A DNA stretch of 64,000 nt from Siphonodentalium dalli (GCA_032622095.1 CP136065.1:37792732-37856731), one strand, 5' to 3'; shown: positions 34,720-46,052, counted from the first letter of the stretch. Notes: a model not told the origin generated them from the sequence alone. Program-made: numbers and translations.

Positions 34720-36231
34720 TCAGATAATCGCATCATATGCAAAAAACTCGCCATTCGCCAGTTCATTAAAGAAATCTGGAGCTTTGCTTTTTATCCCAGA
34801 TAATTTATTAACAATATTTTGACACTTATTGATTGGTGTACGATCCAGCAGGTTCATTTCTCGTACAAAATAATGCTGCAATTTTTTTTCTCTATATGCT
34901 TCAATTAGAACGTTTACTAAAGTTTCAAGGTTATTGAGTAATTTGTCGTTGGTCCAATCAGCAGGATCGGCACGTTCACACACCCAAAGGAAAGCTGTTC
35001 TCAGAAAATAAGATCTAATGTCATCGTCTTTGTCTTTTTCATCGTCGTCAACGGCGGATTCAACGCCGTATTTCACAAGGATTTTGAACGCCTTATAACA
35101 TAACTTTTGAACTTCACTCAAGCTTTGGCAAAGTTTGAATTCTGCCCGTGCAAATGATAGGTACCATTCCGATTCATCCGCATCATGCTTAGGTGACGGC
35201 TTCCCGACCAGGTTGAATCCCTCCTTTGCTATGATACAGACAGTCTTCTTTGACGGCCAATTCCGATCCCGACTGATCCATTCTTCAGCAGGTCTAGGCC
35301 AACCGCTGACATAGAATGCAGCAATCCAATCGACAGAGAACTTCGGCATAAAATCTGACAGTAATTTTGCAATAACTTTTGTCGGAAGTGTTGCACCATC
35401 TGACAATATATCATTCTTATATGGCAATAAATTTTTAATAACTTCTTTCTCAATTGAGGATCCAAAGAACGTCATTTTAAAAATTGATTGTTCCAAGGAG
35501 CCCCGATTAGTGTAAATGGTGTCTACGAGCAAAACGTCTGACAAGAATTTTGTAATATCTGTTTCCGGATCTGAAGTATCGAGCACCACGCTGAACAGAC
35601 CAATAAATTGAAGACCTATATGCAAAAACTGGTCCTTTTCGGCTTCGGAGTATTCTTCCTCCCATATTTTTATTTCTTTTAGATCAGTTTCTGTTGTGCC
35701 GTTATCTTGGGTCAGCTTCCCTCCGGTCTGTTTTATAGCTCTCTTCAGAAGATAAATACATTTGAAAATTTCGGGCAATTTGTGAAGCCACTCGTCAAAT
35801 TTGTAGCCCTGTATCCCCCCTTCTTGCCTATTATATTTATAGAGACCCGCTATTTCATATAATCTGAGACTCAGAGCTGACGTGTTGCTCAACATCATTG
35901 TCCTATTGACGAATGCTCCTCCATCTACAAGACATTTGCAATGGCAAGGAAATTTATCGTCGTATACAAAATTTGCTTCTTCAATTTTATTTTCAAGAAA
36001 ACTCTGACTGTTTGTAATCATAAAATCTATGTCGCCAATATCACCTTCTTTGCTAAGTTTTAAGCCATCGCGACTGCTCCCACAAACTGTAATTTGGTCC
36101 GGATTTGATCCTAATAACTCAAATCCAAACTTGGCTATGATCGCGATCCCTTTATTCAGTTTATATGATCTATTATCACCAACTTCTGCATTGAGGATCT
36201 TACGTGATATCAGCTCTGCTAAGTTAGCCAT
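34720..36231 (-). CDS. Mab-21 domain protein, cGAS-like receptor candidate
   Basis: An intact single-exon frame of 503 residues. The first ATG is at 36229-36231 with good context (GAAATGG); the frame extends 3 codons upstream only to a TTG. Motifs in order: nucleotidyltransferase GSSRDG at 51-56; metal-binding DID at 67-69 followed by FM; third carboxylate D301 in VDWIAAFY; the Mab-21 signature WPRPAEEW-x2-R-x-R-x-WP at 311-326; SEWYLSFARAEF at 354-365; and the helical C-terminal part with SYFLRTAFLWVCE (407-419) and HYFVREMNLLD (453-463). All three catalytic acids are present. Proteins of this fold include cGAS and animal cGLRs, which make cyclic dinucleotides on sensing nucleic acid and signal through STING; other Mab-21 proteins have no known enzyme activity. 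Molluscs carry large families of such genes. There is no signal peptide, transmembrane segment or extra domain, so it is likely cytosolic. Ligand, product and expression cannot be read from sequence. Confidence 0.9.
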   Translation of the reverse strand: MANLAELISRKILNAEVGDNRSYKLNKGIAIIAKFGFELLGSNPDQITVCGSSRDGLKLSKEGDIGDIDFMITNSQSFLENKIEEANFVYDDKFPCHCKCLVDGGAFVNRTMMLSNTSALSLRLYEIAGLYKYNRQEGGIQGYKFDEWLHKLPEIFKCIYLLKRAIKQTGGKLTQDNGTTETDLKEIKIWEEEYSEAEKDQFLHIGLQFIGLFSVVLDTSDPETDITKFLSDVLLVDTIYTNRGSLEQSIFKMTFFGSSIEKEVIKNLLPYKNDILSDGATLPTKVIAKLLSDFMPKFSVDWIAAFYVSGWPRPAEEWISRDRNWPSKKTVCIIAKEGFNLVGKPSPKHDADESEWYLSFARAEFKLCQSLSEVQKLCYKAFKILVKYGVESAVDDDEKDKDDDIRSYFLRTAFLWVCERADPADWTNDKLLNNLETLVNVLIEAYREKKLQHYFVREMNLLDRTPINKCQNIVNKLSGIKSKAPDFFNELANGEFFAYDAII

Positions 36232-36353
36232 TTCACACAATATGTCAACGTACTGCCGGAGCTAATCTTCAGTGTCCAAATAAATGGAATTAACATAGCA
36301 GTGAACAGACAAGGCAGGTATCTGCGAGCTTGCGTTGTTAGTCGTTGAGTTTC
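36232..36353 (-). other. Probable 5-prime UTR exon part of the Mab-21-like gene
   Basis: On the minus strand, a pyrimidine-rich tract ends in TTTTCCAATTACAG at 36354, a good splice acceptor, about 122 nt before the ATG. This suggests that a non-coding first exon lies further upstream, beyond or within the neighbouring Helitron. No TATA box was identified. Confidence 0.4.
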
Positions 36354-36424
36354 CTGTAATTGGAAAACAATCACACACATATACACGATTCTAATGTTAA
36401 ATAACATATCATTTACTCACATAA

Positions 36425-39373
36425 TCTATACTAATAACACTCAGTTGTGTTGTTCGTTTGTTTGTTTGTCCGCTTATAGGCGACCAAACGGCTGGAACAT
36501 CGGAGCTTGAAATGTGTATATAGGGGTAATTTGACTCGGGGAGCGTTATTATATATGTCCCGTTCACCTCAGATGTCTTAAAGGGGAAATAATAATTATT
36601 TTATATATAGTTTGGCTATAGGTGACCAAACGTTTGGATAGTCGGAGCTGTAAATTTGTATATAAGAGTAATTTGACCTGGAGAATCTTCCGTTGACCTC
36701 ATATTTCTTAACAGTGCAATAATAATTTATTTAACAAAATAATTAATTTTATCCCCAAAATAGTTGCAATCTTGTCGGTGAAAATTGAACAAAACTGAAG
36801 CACGGTGATAAATTGACCCGTAGCGTGTAATGATATAGATTATGTTGACCTCAGACGACATAAAGGGGCAAATATGAGCAATAAAGAGTGTTCTTTGTCA
36901 GCTTAGAAGATATGTATGAAAATTGGCACAGATGGGTAACATGGCCAGGGGATTATCATGGAAAGGCACATTTGATCTCAGATGACATAAAGGGGACTAA
37001 TAAATTATATGATCAATAAAGAGCGTTTATTATCAGCCCAGACGATATGTGGGTCAATTGGTGCACAAAAGTAAAACTACGCGCGGATTGTCACGGGATA
37101 GGTGCTCATATGACTTAGAGAGGCACTAATAAATGGCAATAAATAACGTATATTATCAACATAAAATATATATTTAACTTTACCCGGAAAGTCATGCAAT
37201 ATGGGATGTTATATTCATCAAACTTAATATCTTACTTTATGCAGATGATACAATTATTTAAGCTGAATCTTCAGATGAACAACAGTTAGTATTTAACGCA
37301 TTCTCTGGGAGCTAAAGATTAATGTAGAGAAAAGCAAAACGATAATCTTTGGAAGAGGAAGACGTTGTATAAAAAAGTATTTATTGTCAATGGCAGAATA
37401 ATTGAAACTGTTGATGAATTCAAATACCTTGGTGTTTTATTCTCGAAGACAGGTACATTCTTCAAAGCGAAAAACCAGCTAATATCCCAGGCAAATAAGC
37501 CCATGTTTTCTGCTATTCGTCTTTGTAGACAGAATAGGTTAACTCTCGATTGTCCGTTTGATCTTTTTGATAAGTTAATTCTCCCCATAATTACATATGG
37601 ATGTGAGGTGTGGGCCACACTAATACAAATATGATTGATCAATTATATATGAAATTCTTGAAATTCATATTAAAACTAAGGAATAACGCTTGTGATGCCA
37701 TGATATATGGCGAGACAGGCAGATTCCCTATTTCTATATCTATAAAACTCCAGATGATTAAATATTGGGCCAAAGTTGTTACTGGACCTGATAGAAAGCT
37801 GTCTCGTATATTATTTGAATACATGTATGTGCATCATAATATGCATATGTAAAAATACCCGTGGCTACAAGGAATTCAAGATATATTGAATTAATGTGGC
37901 TTATCCCATATTTGGTATAACTACCAGAATGTATCTGTGGATAGCTTAGCAAAGCAAAACAAACCTGGATGTCTAATGTATGAACTCACCAAAAGCTGAC
38001 ACGTATAGGGTTTATAAAGAGACATTTGGTATGGAAAAGTATCTCCTTAGCTTAGACTATGCAAATTCTATATCTATGCTGAGATTCAGAATCTCAAATC
38101 ATAAGCTTCCCATTGAAACTGGCCGCTGGTCGAGAACTCCGATGAATGAACGTTTATGCACTTTGTGTGATTTAGGTGAAATTGGTGATGAATATCACTA
38201 TATTTGTAGATGCCGTGTCTTATCAGATAAGAGGCTACAATATTTGGACAAAGAATTTAGAAACAGACCCAGTGTTTTTAAGTTTAAAGAACTAATGATG
38301 CGAACCGATGTTAAGTCCATGAATTCTCTCAGTAGGTTTTTTAGGGTGATCGATCGGCTATTCAGTCATTGACAATTTGTTGTAGCTGGGTGGGCGATCC
38401 GCCGCCCTGAGAGATTTGCTGGGGGAGTCCATGGATGTCCTGTGGGACCAATTGACACCCAATCAATGAAATAAATATATATATAAGTGTGTATCACTAA
38501 AGTTGCCTTATTTCAAGTCGCATACCACTAAAGTATCGGTGGCCCACACTAACTGACAGTAACAATTAGTAATCTATTTTAAGGCATATTTATTGATTTA
38601 TTAGTTTCCTAATTTAATATTAAAAAAAAGAAGAAAAAAGCTATTATTATCCTAATCGAAATGAGGTTACTATCGACGTTTACTAATAATACGTAAATCC
38701 ACACGTGCTGTAGTATTTCTGACAAACAAACACGTAAATATTATATTTATCAACAAATGTGTAAAATCACACTGTTGTAGTATTTCTGGTCCTATTGATA
38801 ACAAAACGTAAATTTTTATTCGCCTAGTTCAGGGCACCCGATATCGTAAAGCCATTTTGATTGGTAACCTGTGTACCTTATTTGAATAAGATGCTACGAT
38901 GGTGCATTCTGGGACTGATTAATTATAGTCTGTATATGGATTATATCGACTTCAGAAGACAACATTGACATACTTTTAAATTATATATAGTCTTTTTCTG
39001 TAATAACGAACCGTACGTTCTGAAATGTTGGAATGGGCTACCGATACAACCACATATTTTATGCTACATGAGCATTATATATACACTTACCGGTATAATT
39101 ACAGTTAGTTATACTCAATTGTGCCGAATTTATCTATTTGCTACGTAATTATCTATATACAACCTACATACCCCTGTCTTACAGGGACGCCGCTAATTTA
39201 ATTTATTTTTGTAATTCTTTTTCACCATTTGTACCACGATTGTGGTTTATGTGAATAAACAATTTGACTTGACTTGACTTACCCCAGGTGACTAATAATA
39301 ATTTAAAATGACTTGAATGGCCACTAATAAATTTCGCATTCTTCACCCGAGCAACGCCGAGTACCCCAGCTAG
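36425..39373 (+). mobile_element. Non-autonomous Helitron with nested LINE
   Basis: It starts A|TCTATACTAATAACACTC and ends GCAACGCCGAGTACCCCAG-CTAG|T, matching Helitron ends (5-prime TC, 3-prime hairpin and CTRR, insertion between A and T). The inner part holds diverged units of about 140 bp, each with ACCAAACG or CAGATGACATAAAGGGG and AATAAAGAGCGTT words. A LINE is inserted at about 37200, and Helitron sequence resumes near 39287 (CCCCAGGTGACTAATAATAA). It has no Rep/helicase. Confidence 0.8.
37200..39286 (+). mobile_element. LINE (RT and C-terminal region), 5-prime truncated pseudogene
   Basis: YADDT, the RT catalytic motif, is at 37238-37252, followed by a stop at 37259. Then come NVEKSKTIIFG, DEFKYLGVLFSKTG, LPIITYGCEVWA and, in another frame, MLRFRISNHKLPIETGRW with C-x2-C-x11-H-x4-C (about 38155-38210). 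There are several stops and frameshifts. It may end with AATAAACAATTTGACTTGAC and a (TTGAC)n tail at 39250-39286; the 38470-39240 part is non-coding and may include another insert. Same family as the minus-strand fragment at 25265-25830. Confidence 0.8.
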
Positions 39374-40066
39374 TATCTAATATATTCACCAAAAGCAACA
39401 AAAATGAAAGTGTCAATGACATGGGCCGCACCCGGAAGAAATTGTTACTGAAACGATATTGGTGTCATTCGATGCGGTAAATTAAAATAGATTAACATAT
39501 CCAAATTCCAAGAAAATCAAAATAGGGGAAAATGTGTCAGAGCTTCTCAACGCCATGCAGACAACGTTTCTACTAAAAATAAATATTTTTTGGAAACATG
39601 GTTATGTCGCCGATTTCACAGTTGTTTGTAGTAAATAAAGGTCGCGAAATCAGAGTATATGAGCTATAATAGAGTGACGCGGACATAAAATAATACAATC
39701 ACGGCCATTAAATGGCTGTCAACATATTTGATAACCATATGGGTGTGCAAATATGCATGCATGGGTAATGTGCCATTCCGTTGGCATGTATCTGTAAAGA
39801 TACACATATCACCATAGCATATCAATTGTAATAACTTATCGATCACTACAAACCAAGACAGACCCAATTATTTACGTCTAAAATAAGTGTTCTGCTTTGA
39901 ATACTTCCAACAGTTGGGCCAACAAATTTTATTTCGGGTATGCAATTGACAAAGTACTATTTCGCCATGTTGCGTGTTGTATTGTCGTTTGGTAATGGTT
40001 AATTATTTAATAAATTGCCAACACTGAAGTGCATACACTTATAGTATAAATATTAGTTACAGTTCA
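39374..40066. other. Unassigned sequence
   Basis: No gene or repeat was recognised. Confidence 0.4.
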
Positions 40067-40692
40067 GGCCCCTGTTTCACGAAGCAAGGTCATAAGATTA
40101 TCTTATGATGGACTTAATCTAAGATCTAAGGTGGATCTTATGATGTTACTTTTCCGTTTCACGAACGCGTTTCATAAAACAATCTTAAGTCCATCTTAAG
40201 TAGGAAGTTAAGTTCGCGCGCTTTTAGACTGGCTCTCGACAATTTATTACAGCTATGCGCAGAAAATATATCAAATTATAACATAATAATATAGAAAGGC
40301 AAGTAAACAATAATAATAGCCGACATCAGCATTTATCAAACAGCTGAGTATAAATCATTCAATATTATCCTCGATGTGAAAATGTTCGGACCAATTGTCT
40401 CAACCTGATTATTGTCTACAGTACGATTGTGTGATTTGAATCACAAATGATGTCAAACTCTATGGAAATATATTAGATCCCATCCACATTTCGGACCAAA
40501 TGCGGATCATAATGTAGGTCTTAACTTTAAGATTATCTTAAGACACCTCACACCAGTCTTAAAGTTAAGACCAAAGTTAAGACCATCTTAAGTTAAGACC
40601 TTGTTCGCGAAAGGCACTTATGACTGAAGTTTGAACTTATGACCATCTTAAGTCCCAACTATGTCATAAGTTGCCTTCATGAAACAGGGCCC
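40067..40692. mobile_element. MITE with GGCCCCTGTTTCACGAAG ends, about 626 bp
   Basis: The left end GGCCCCTGTTTCACGAAG pairs with the right end CTTCATGAAACAGGGCCC with two differences. The interior is full of CTTAAG, GACTTAAT and TCTTAAGTTAAGAC words that can fold back on themselves. No open frame or clear target duplication was found. End type suggests PIF/Harbinger. Confidence 0.75.
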
Positions 40693-41784
40693 AGGGATAT
40701 TCAACACTTTCCGTTATAACAAACCTTAGAGCACAATCCCATTGTTGCAATCGTTCCCTGATTTTTGGTAAAGCACACCAATTCCCAAGGCTGGCGAAGT
40801 AATAGTTCAGTGATTATCCCATTGTTAGGCACACGCAACTCATAACAGACAAATCGCACGGGGGTGATTCTCCATTAAATGAACAATTTCGTCCAGAAAA
40901 TTATGGGGGGAAAAAGTTTGTCACATGCCGATGAATTTTATGTGAGTATGTAGCACAGATATTGGTGACCACGAAAATGACATTTGGCAAAGTTATAGGG
41001 CCAGGTCAAGGTCAATCAAGGTCGTTCATTACAGCATGTGCCAATGACGTTTTTTGGGGTTGAATCAGGGCAACGTTATTGTCAAATTCGCTCTTTCTCC
41101 AAAACTTGTTGACATGTGCCCTTTAATAGTTGAATTATCGTTATGAGTATATATTGTTTGACTAGCCGATGTTGTATCCGTCCAAACGACGTATTGCGTA
41201 GCTCCGCACGTTGAGACGTCTATGAGATACAGCCATTTGAATATACGTGGTGGAAATTGATGTGCTTTGTGGGCGTGACTTAGAGTTCAAACTCTCTGAG
41301 AGGTCAACGAATACAGCGTTCAGATATGATAATTGGAAACAGATTTTGATCGCATAAAAGGCGATTCCTATCAAGTCGGGCATGCCCTGGTCCCTCGTAT
41401 ACTTGGTGTGACTCCAAACGATCGAGGAAATCTGATGTAGACAACGTGAACATACATCAATCAAAGTATGTTCCCCAAGGGGTTCGCCAAATTGCAATGA
41501 TAATTTAGAGTAGAAAACATTGTCGATGGATTTCTCTTACATGTTTCAAGATATTGAATTGAAATTTGGTATTTAGGGGTTTCTCGTCAGTGAGATATTC
41601 TGATGGTCCAAAATGTGTATTTTTAGCCGTTGCTATAACACACGAGCCGGAAATCGCCCCGCACGCAGAACGATTGTTGAAAAGTACGGAAATAATTGAC
41701 TTTCAAACTGCCATCTGCTTCTCACTGAGATTGTTTGATGTAAACGTCAATCCATTTAGAGAATTCGTTAGATTCCGTTGATCA

Positions 41785-41836
41785 CCCCCCCCCCCCCCAC
41801 CACTCATTCACTCACCACCCCCCCCCCCCCCGCCCC
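41785..41836 (+). repeat. Poly-C tracts
   Basis: Two C runs of about 14-16 bases are separated by ACCACTCATTCACTCACCA. Length is likely unstable. Confidence 0.85.
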
Positions 41837-42465
41837 CGATTTTATATAAACGCACTAAAACTAATCCACATGTCATATTTGTTCTTTTTATATACACCCA
41901 GATCATCCCTTAAAGACACGGTTGGCCTTGGCGGTGGGTATCCTGTGAAAATATCTCCACCCGTCAAAAACCGCCACAAACAGAAAGGACATAAAAATGT
42001 AGATAGACTTTGTCCGTATACAAATAAGAAATATCGCATAAACAGTATGTTATGGTCATTTGTTTGACCATTGTTATGTAAACAAAAGCATAAAAAGTTA
42101 CTTTTCTGGTGTTTGTTTATATTATGATGGTAAACATAAAGAGCGTTCTTTGTTGGTGAATACCTGATATGGAACGAATAAAGAGCGTTTATGCCATTTG
42201 TGTGTGATTAGCCAGAAGCATTGTGCTGTCTTCTGTAACACAATCAGGCTCCTGCTTAGGTAAAATATAGTAGGTCTGTATGATAACATGCTGTTTACGC
42301 GATGGTCATGGTATATATGAACGGAACTGTATGCGTTTTAATGTTTTTCTGTTTACGGTGTTTGGAACAAATATGAATATTTTCGACAATTAAGGCCGCA
42401 CGTGCCTTTAACATGTTTTATTTGTTAGATCGTGTTTGCGTCTCTGGATATTTCAAAATTAAAAT

Positions 42466-42870
42466 TGCGTCATTACCCAAACAGAAGGGGTGTTTGGGTA
42501 ATGACGCGTTTGGGTAATGACGATTTTCGTTTCAGCGCGCTCTTATATTTTGAATATCCATCACCTATGAAAATGAACTAGTTTATGAACAAACAACCGC
42601 TGTGAGCTTTCGAAAAAAACTTTTAATCGTTCGCCTACAGCATGTAACATTCAAATGCATGGTCTGCGTTTGTGTAATGACGCTGAATAAACATACGCTA
42701 GCGATTTCTAGTTTCAAAGGTTGATTTTGAAAAATTATTCAAGGAAACATAACCTGGGTTTATTTTTTCTAGACATTAAAGGATATTTACTCCACGATGC
42801 AACCATAGATATGAACAAGCTATGTTTCTGGTGAAAATATCAGCCGTCTTTATCGTGCGTTTGGGTAATG
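42466..42870. repeat. GTTTGGGTAATGA repeat cluster
   Basis: GCGTCATTACCCAAAC (about 42467) and GTTTGGGTAATGACGC (about 42491) form a perfect 16-bp hairpin. Further direct copies follow near 42506 and 42857, with a variant near 42668. Recurrent subterminal-type motifs inside a transposon may be transposase binding sites; this is inference. Confidence 0.65.
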
Positions 42871-43450
42871 ATTCTATATAACGGGACATGCTTTTGGAAG
42901 ACTTCACATGCTTTCCACTAACTAAATATTTAATTTCATAAAAATTATATGAATTGCATGGCGTTCAGTGCAAAATTCCGCACAAGAATATTAATTGGTT
43001 TAAAGATAAATCGTTCGGTGGCGAATGGGAACAATCAGGGAAGTTGAATGCCTTGATTTGGGACATGCTGTTTCGGGGTACGTAGCCTGTAATATACACA
43101 TGGCATATATGTTGTCACACGTCCATACTAAACCCGAAATGTCTCTAATAAATGCCTGTATCGTGAGCTACAAGATCACTACCATCACTTTTATGTATGG
43201 TGGCCATTGCTTTTCATAGGATGAACTAATAACGCAGGACATGGGTTTGCTCGTTTACGGGAGAATCACCCACGGGCGCTTCAAATTAGGACCAGTACGT
43301 GTTGTTTCGGACATATCTATTCACATTCAACGGCGATCAGTTCATGTTAATCAAGTTGTTGGGCGTGGCTAACCGGCTATTGTGTCCAATCGCGGCCAGC
43401 GCACGAATTGTTTGTCGTGGTCAAAACACGCTCAACGACACATTTACTTT

Positions 43451-44275
43451 TTAGAGACAAGCTGTGTGTCACTTTACTGAATCAGTACAAATTGATCAGT
43501 GGGTATTATGGCATTGTTCAATCTGGAAGCATGTGACAATCATCTACTATTGGCGATAATTCCACGTCGAGTGAACAATTTAAACAAAGATAACAATGGG
43601 ATTCAGCGGGCTCACCACTTTTGGGATCTTTAGGGATTTAGTTCCGACTCTAATTTGATCGAGATCCGACACTATTCCGATTTTTTCAAAACTTTTGAGA
43701 AGTTTTTGATGCCGAAAAAACCGAGACGGATGGAAGGTGAGTCTCTCGATATTTATTCGATGAGTATACTATTTATCGGTTTCGTACTGTTTTGTTAGCT
43801 ATGTTCGATCCCGCAATTTAGGTAATATATATATATATTGACCACCACTGAAACACGCGCTTACCTATGTGATTTACCATTGAGACTTTGCATTCTGTTT
43901 ATTACAAAAAACGAAGCTATTTCGATTTATATCTCAAGGGTATGCTCTTTATAAACGGCTCAAGCATCAACGATTAACACGTGCATTGATCATTCAGTCT
44001 GTCTAAGCTTCACAACAAAATCTCCAAAATGGGTCCGATCAACTCGTCAGTGATTGCGACACTTTCGTTCTGTTAGAAATGAGTGTATTATGTTCGCATG
44101 CATGATGTGAGAGGTTCAGTTTAGGCTTATTATCGTGTTTCTACTTATGACTGATTGTCTAATCCCGTTTGGACAAACAATCGGCATTGTAGAACATTCG
44201 CTATGTCACTTCCCTCACAAAGGTGACTTTCATTCCTTATTCCTTATCTCTTATTCGAGTTTTTATATTTCGCAA
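43451..44275. other. Unassigned sequence
   Basis: A short AT run lies near 43830. No gene was recognised. Confidence 0.4.
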
Positions 44276-44279
44276 AATA

Positions 44280-44700
44280 AAGAGTGTTGTAGGGTGCCCC
44301 ATCCAAGACCCTCTTTCCACACACCCAACCGGATCCAAAATGGCCGCTGTCCAGCGGGGTTCAAATAGGGCCCCTTGACCGATTTAGTTCAAATAAAGGA
44401 TGTTGTATGGTGGCCCAAGACATTCTAAATATTCACCGTACACACCCACCCGATCCAAAACGGCCGGCATCCAAAGGGGTCAAATAGGACACCCAAGCTA
44501 TTTCTCGGCCCATTGACTGACTTAGGTAAAAGAAAGGGGGCATCGTAGGGTGGCTCCAAGACATTCTACTTATTTGACCTAAATCGGTCAAAGGTCCGAG
44601 AAATGGCATGGGTGCCCTATTTGAACCCTTCTGAGCGGCAGCCATTTTGGATAGTGTCAGGTGATTATTTAGAATGTCTTGGGGCCACCCTACATTGTGT
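44280..44700. repeat. About 126-bp units, direct and inverted
   Basis: AAATAAAGAGTGTTGTAGGG and CGATCCAAAA(C/T)GGCCG recur in two to three direct units to about 44560. A final unit (44585-44695) is inverted, with CCATTTTGGATAGTGTCAGG and GGGGCCACCCTACA. The whole block can fold back. Confidence 0.75.
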
Positions 44701-44939
44701 ATCTTAGGTATCTAGACATTAAATATTTACAATGTAACAAACTACGGGGCAAACGCCTCCATTTTTAAATAACAATTAATTCCGTATTTAAACTAATTTA
44801 CCTTACTCGTATTTAAATTCGCGCAGTTATATATTCTCAAAGGATGAGTGTTTGCCTCTCATCACACATTAGTTACTCTTTACAAACAACAGTCAAATTA
44901 AAATAATTTATCCACCGCTCACTACGTCTATTGACTACA

Positions 44940-45060
44940 TAAAGCCTGCCTAATAAACGTTACGTTTATTACGTCAATATAGCTTTATTAGGTCAACGTA
45001 GCTTTATTAGGTTAGTACTACTTTTATGACGTAATTTGATATGCAAATTGCGCAGGTAAC
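44940..45060 (+). repeat. Short direct repeats with TTTATTAGGTCAACGTAGC
   Basis: TAGCTTTATTAGGT recurs three times with small changes, next to an inverted AACGTTACGTTTATTACGTC segment. A further GACCTAATAAATG lies near 45287 in reverse. Confidence 0.6.
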
Positions 45061-45387
45061 CAGGGACGTCAACCGGCCTTAATGACGTCATTGTGATTTC
45101 AGAACGTTTTTATCGTGTATAATTCACTAAAATAATTCGTAAAATGATATATGTTTTAGCTCTAAAACATCTATAAATCCTCAGAACAAGGTCTGCTTAT
45201 AATAAATGTAAAAATGCCAACGAGCTATTTCGCTCTAAGCTGCACTCCGGTTTTCCCACGTCATGAATGCTAATTGGTTTGCTTGACCTAATAAATGTAA
45301 TGGCATCATCGAAGTTACGAATGTAAAACTGAGGAAAATGACAGATTTACCTCACAAAAGGCAAGTTTTGTGCGATGGATAAATAAA

Positions 45388-45530
45388 ATATGTAGCTAAT
45401 GTCGTCGCTTAAACTGTTTATGTCCGCTCGGGGGATTTGGCATATATTGGACTCGCCAGAGCCTCGCCCAATAGATGCTCAAATCCCCCTCACGGACATA
45501 AACAATTACACGGCGACACTAGCTACATAT
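45388..45530. repeat. Palindromic MITE-like element, arms about 55 bp
   Basis: ATATGTAGCTAATGTCGTCG...TGTTTATGTCCG at the left pairs with CGGACATAAACA...CGGCGACACTAGCTACATAT at the right, with some mismatches. The central loop is about 35 nt. No coding capacity. Confidence 0.8.
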
Positions 45531-46010
45531 TCTATATATATAATGTAGATTACCGTGCGGGTGCGCGAAAAATAGTACTGCGCAAATTTAAATACGAGTA
45601 AGGTATTTCATTTCGCATGCGCGGTAATCACTACATAACAAGACACCGTTTTAATCGATGTGCTCTGCATTGATTGGAAAATAACGCTTGAGGTACATGT
45701 ACATGGATATCGTGTTGTCAATTTAATGCATCTGACACCAGCGTGAAAATAAACATGACGCTTAATCATTATGTCGGTGTATGGCTATAGAAAAAAATTC
45801 GATATTTTTTTATTTTCTATTTCAAATACCCACATATTTGGTGCATAACCCGTTCATCGTGAAAATTGAAACTGCCCAGATGGATTGTGCCACCTGGCAA
45901 GTTTCGGGTGCTATCCAAAACTAACCAAGGGAATGGTTCGTGAATTTGATCCATTTCATGAGAGGCAGAACACTCAATAATGTGCGAAGAGAGTCAAAAA
46001 CTCATTCTTT
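45531..46010. other. Unassigned sequence
   Basis: No feature was recognised. Confidence 0.4.
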
Positions 46011-46014
46011 GATA

Positions 46015-46016
<2 letters not shown>

Positions 46017-46052
<36 letters not shown>
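46017..46052 (+). repeat. (ATA)n microsatellite
   Basis: About 11-12 uninterrupted TAA/ATA triplets. Confidence 0.9.

Larger units (their letters stand above)
40863..43270. mobile_element. 2408-bp DNA transposon with 6-bp target duplication
   Basis: The ends GGTGATTCTCC and GGAGAATCACC are perfect 11-bp inverted repeats, flanked by CACGGG at 40857-40862 and 43271-43276. The uninterrupted site is seen in the MITE at 1811-2152. The interior has poly-C tracts (41785-41836), and a TTTGGGTAATGA word that recurs. The minus frame of 111 codons at 41162-41497 and the plus frame at 41566-41781 have no recognisable transposase motif. It is therefore a non-autonomous or unclassified element. Confidence 0.8.
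40726..43450 (-). mobile_element. TTAGAGC MITE split by a larger transposon
   Basis: The piece 40726-40862 (TTAGAGCACAATCCCATTGT...) and the piece 43271-43450 (CACGGGCGCTTCAAATTAGG...) together match the reverse complement of the intact MITE at 1811-2152. The far end past about 43445 is degenerate. The break coincides with the 6-bp duplication CACGGG. Confidence 0.85.

Noticed and set aside
36219-36407. Upstream 62-codon minus-strand frame as N-terminal extension of the Mab-21-like protein
   Set aside because: It is in a different frame from the main protein, and the acceptor at 36354 with the well-placed ATG at 36231 explains the gene start better.
41162-41781. Possible transposase pieces in the 2.4 kb element
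   Set aside because: No DDE/D signature, zinc finger or other transposase block could be recognised in either frame.
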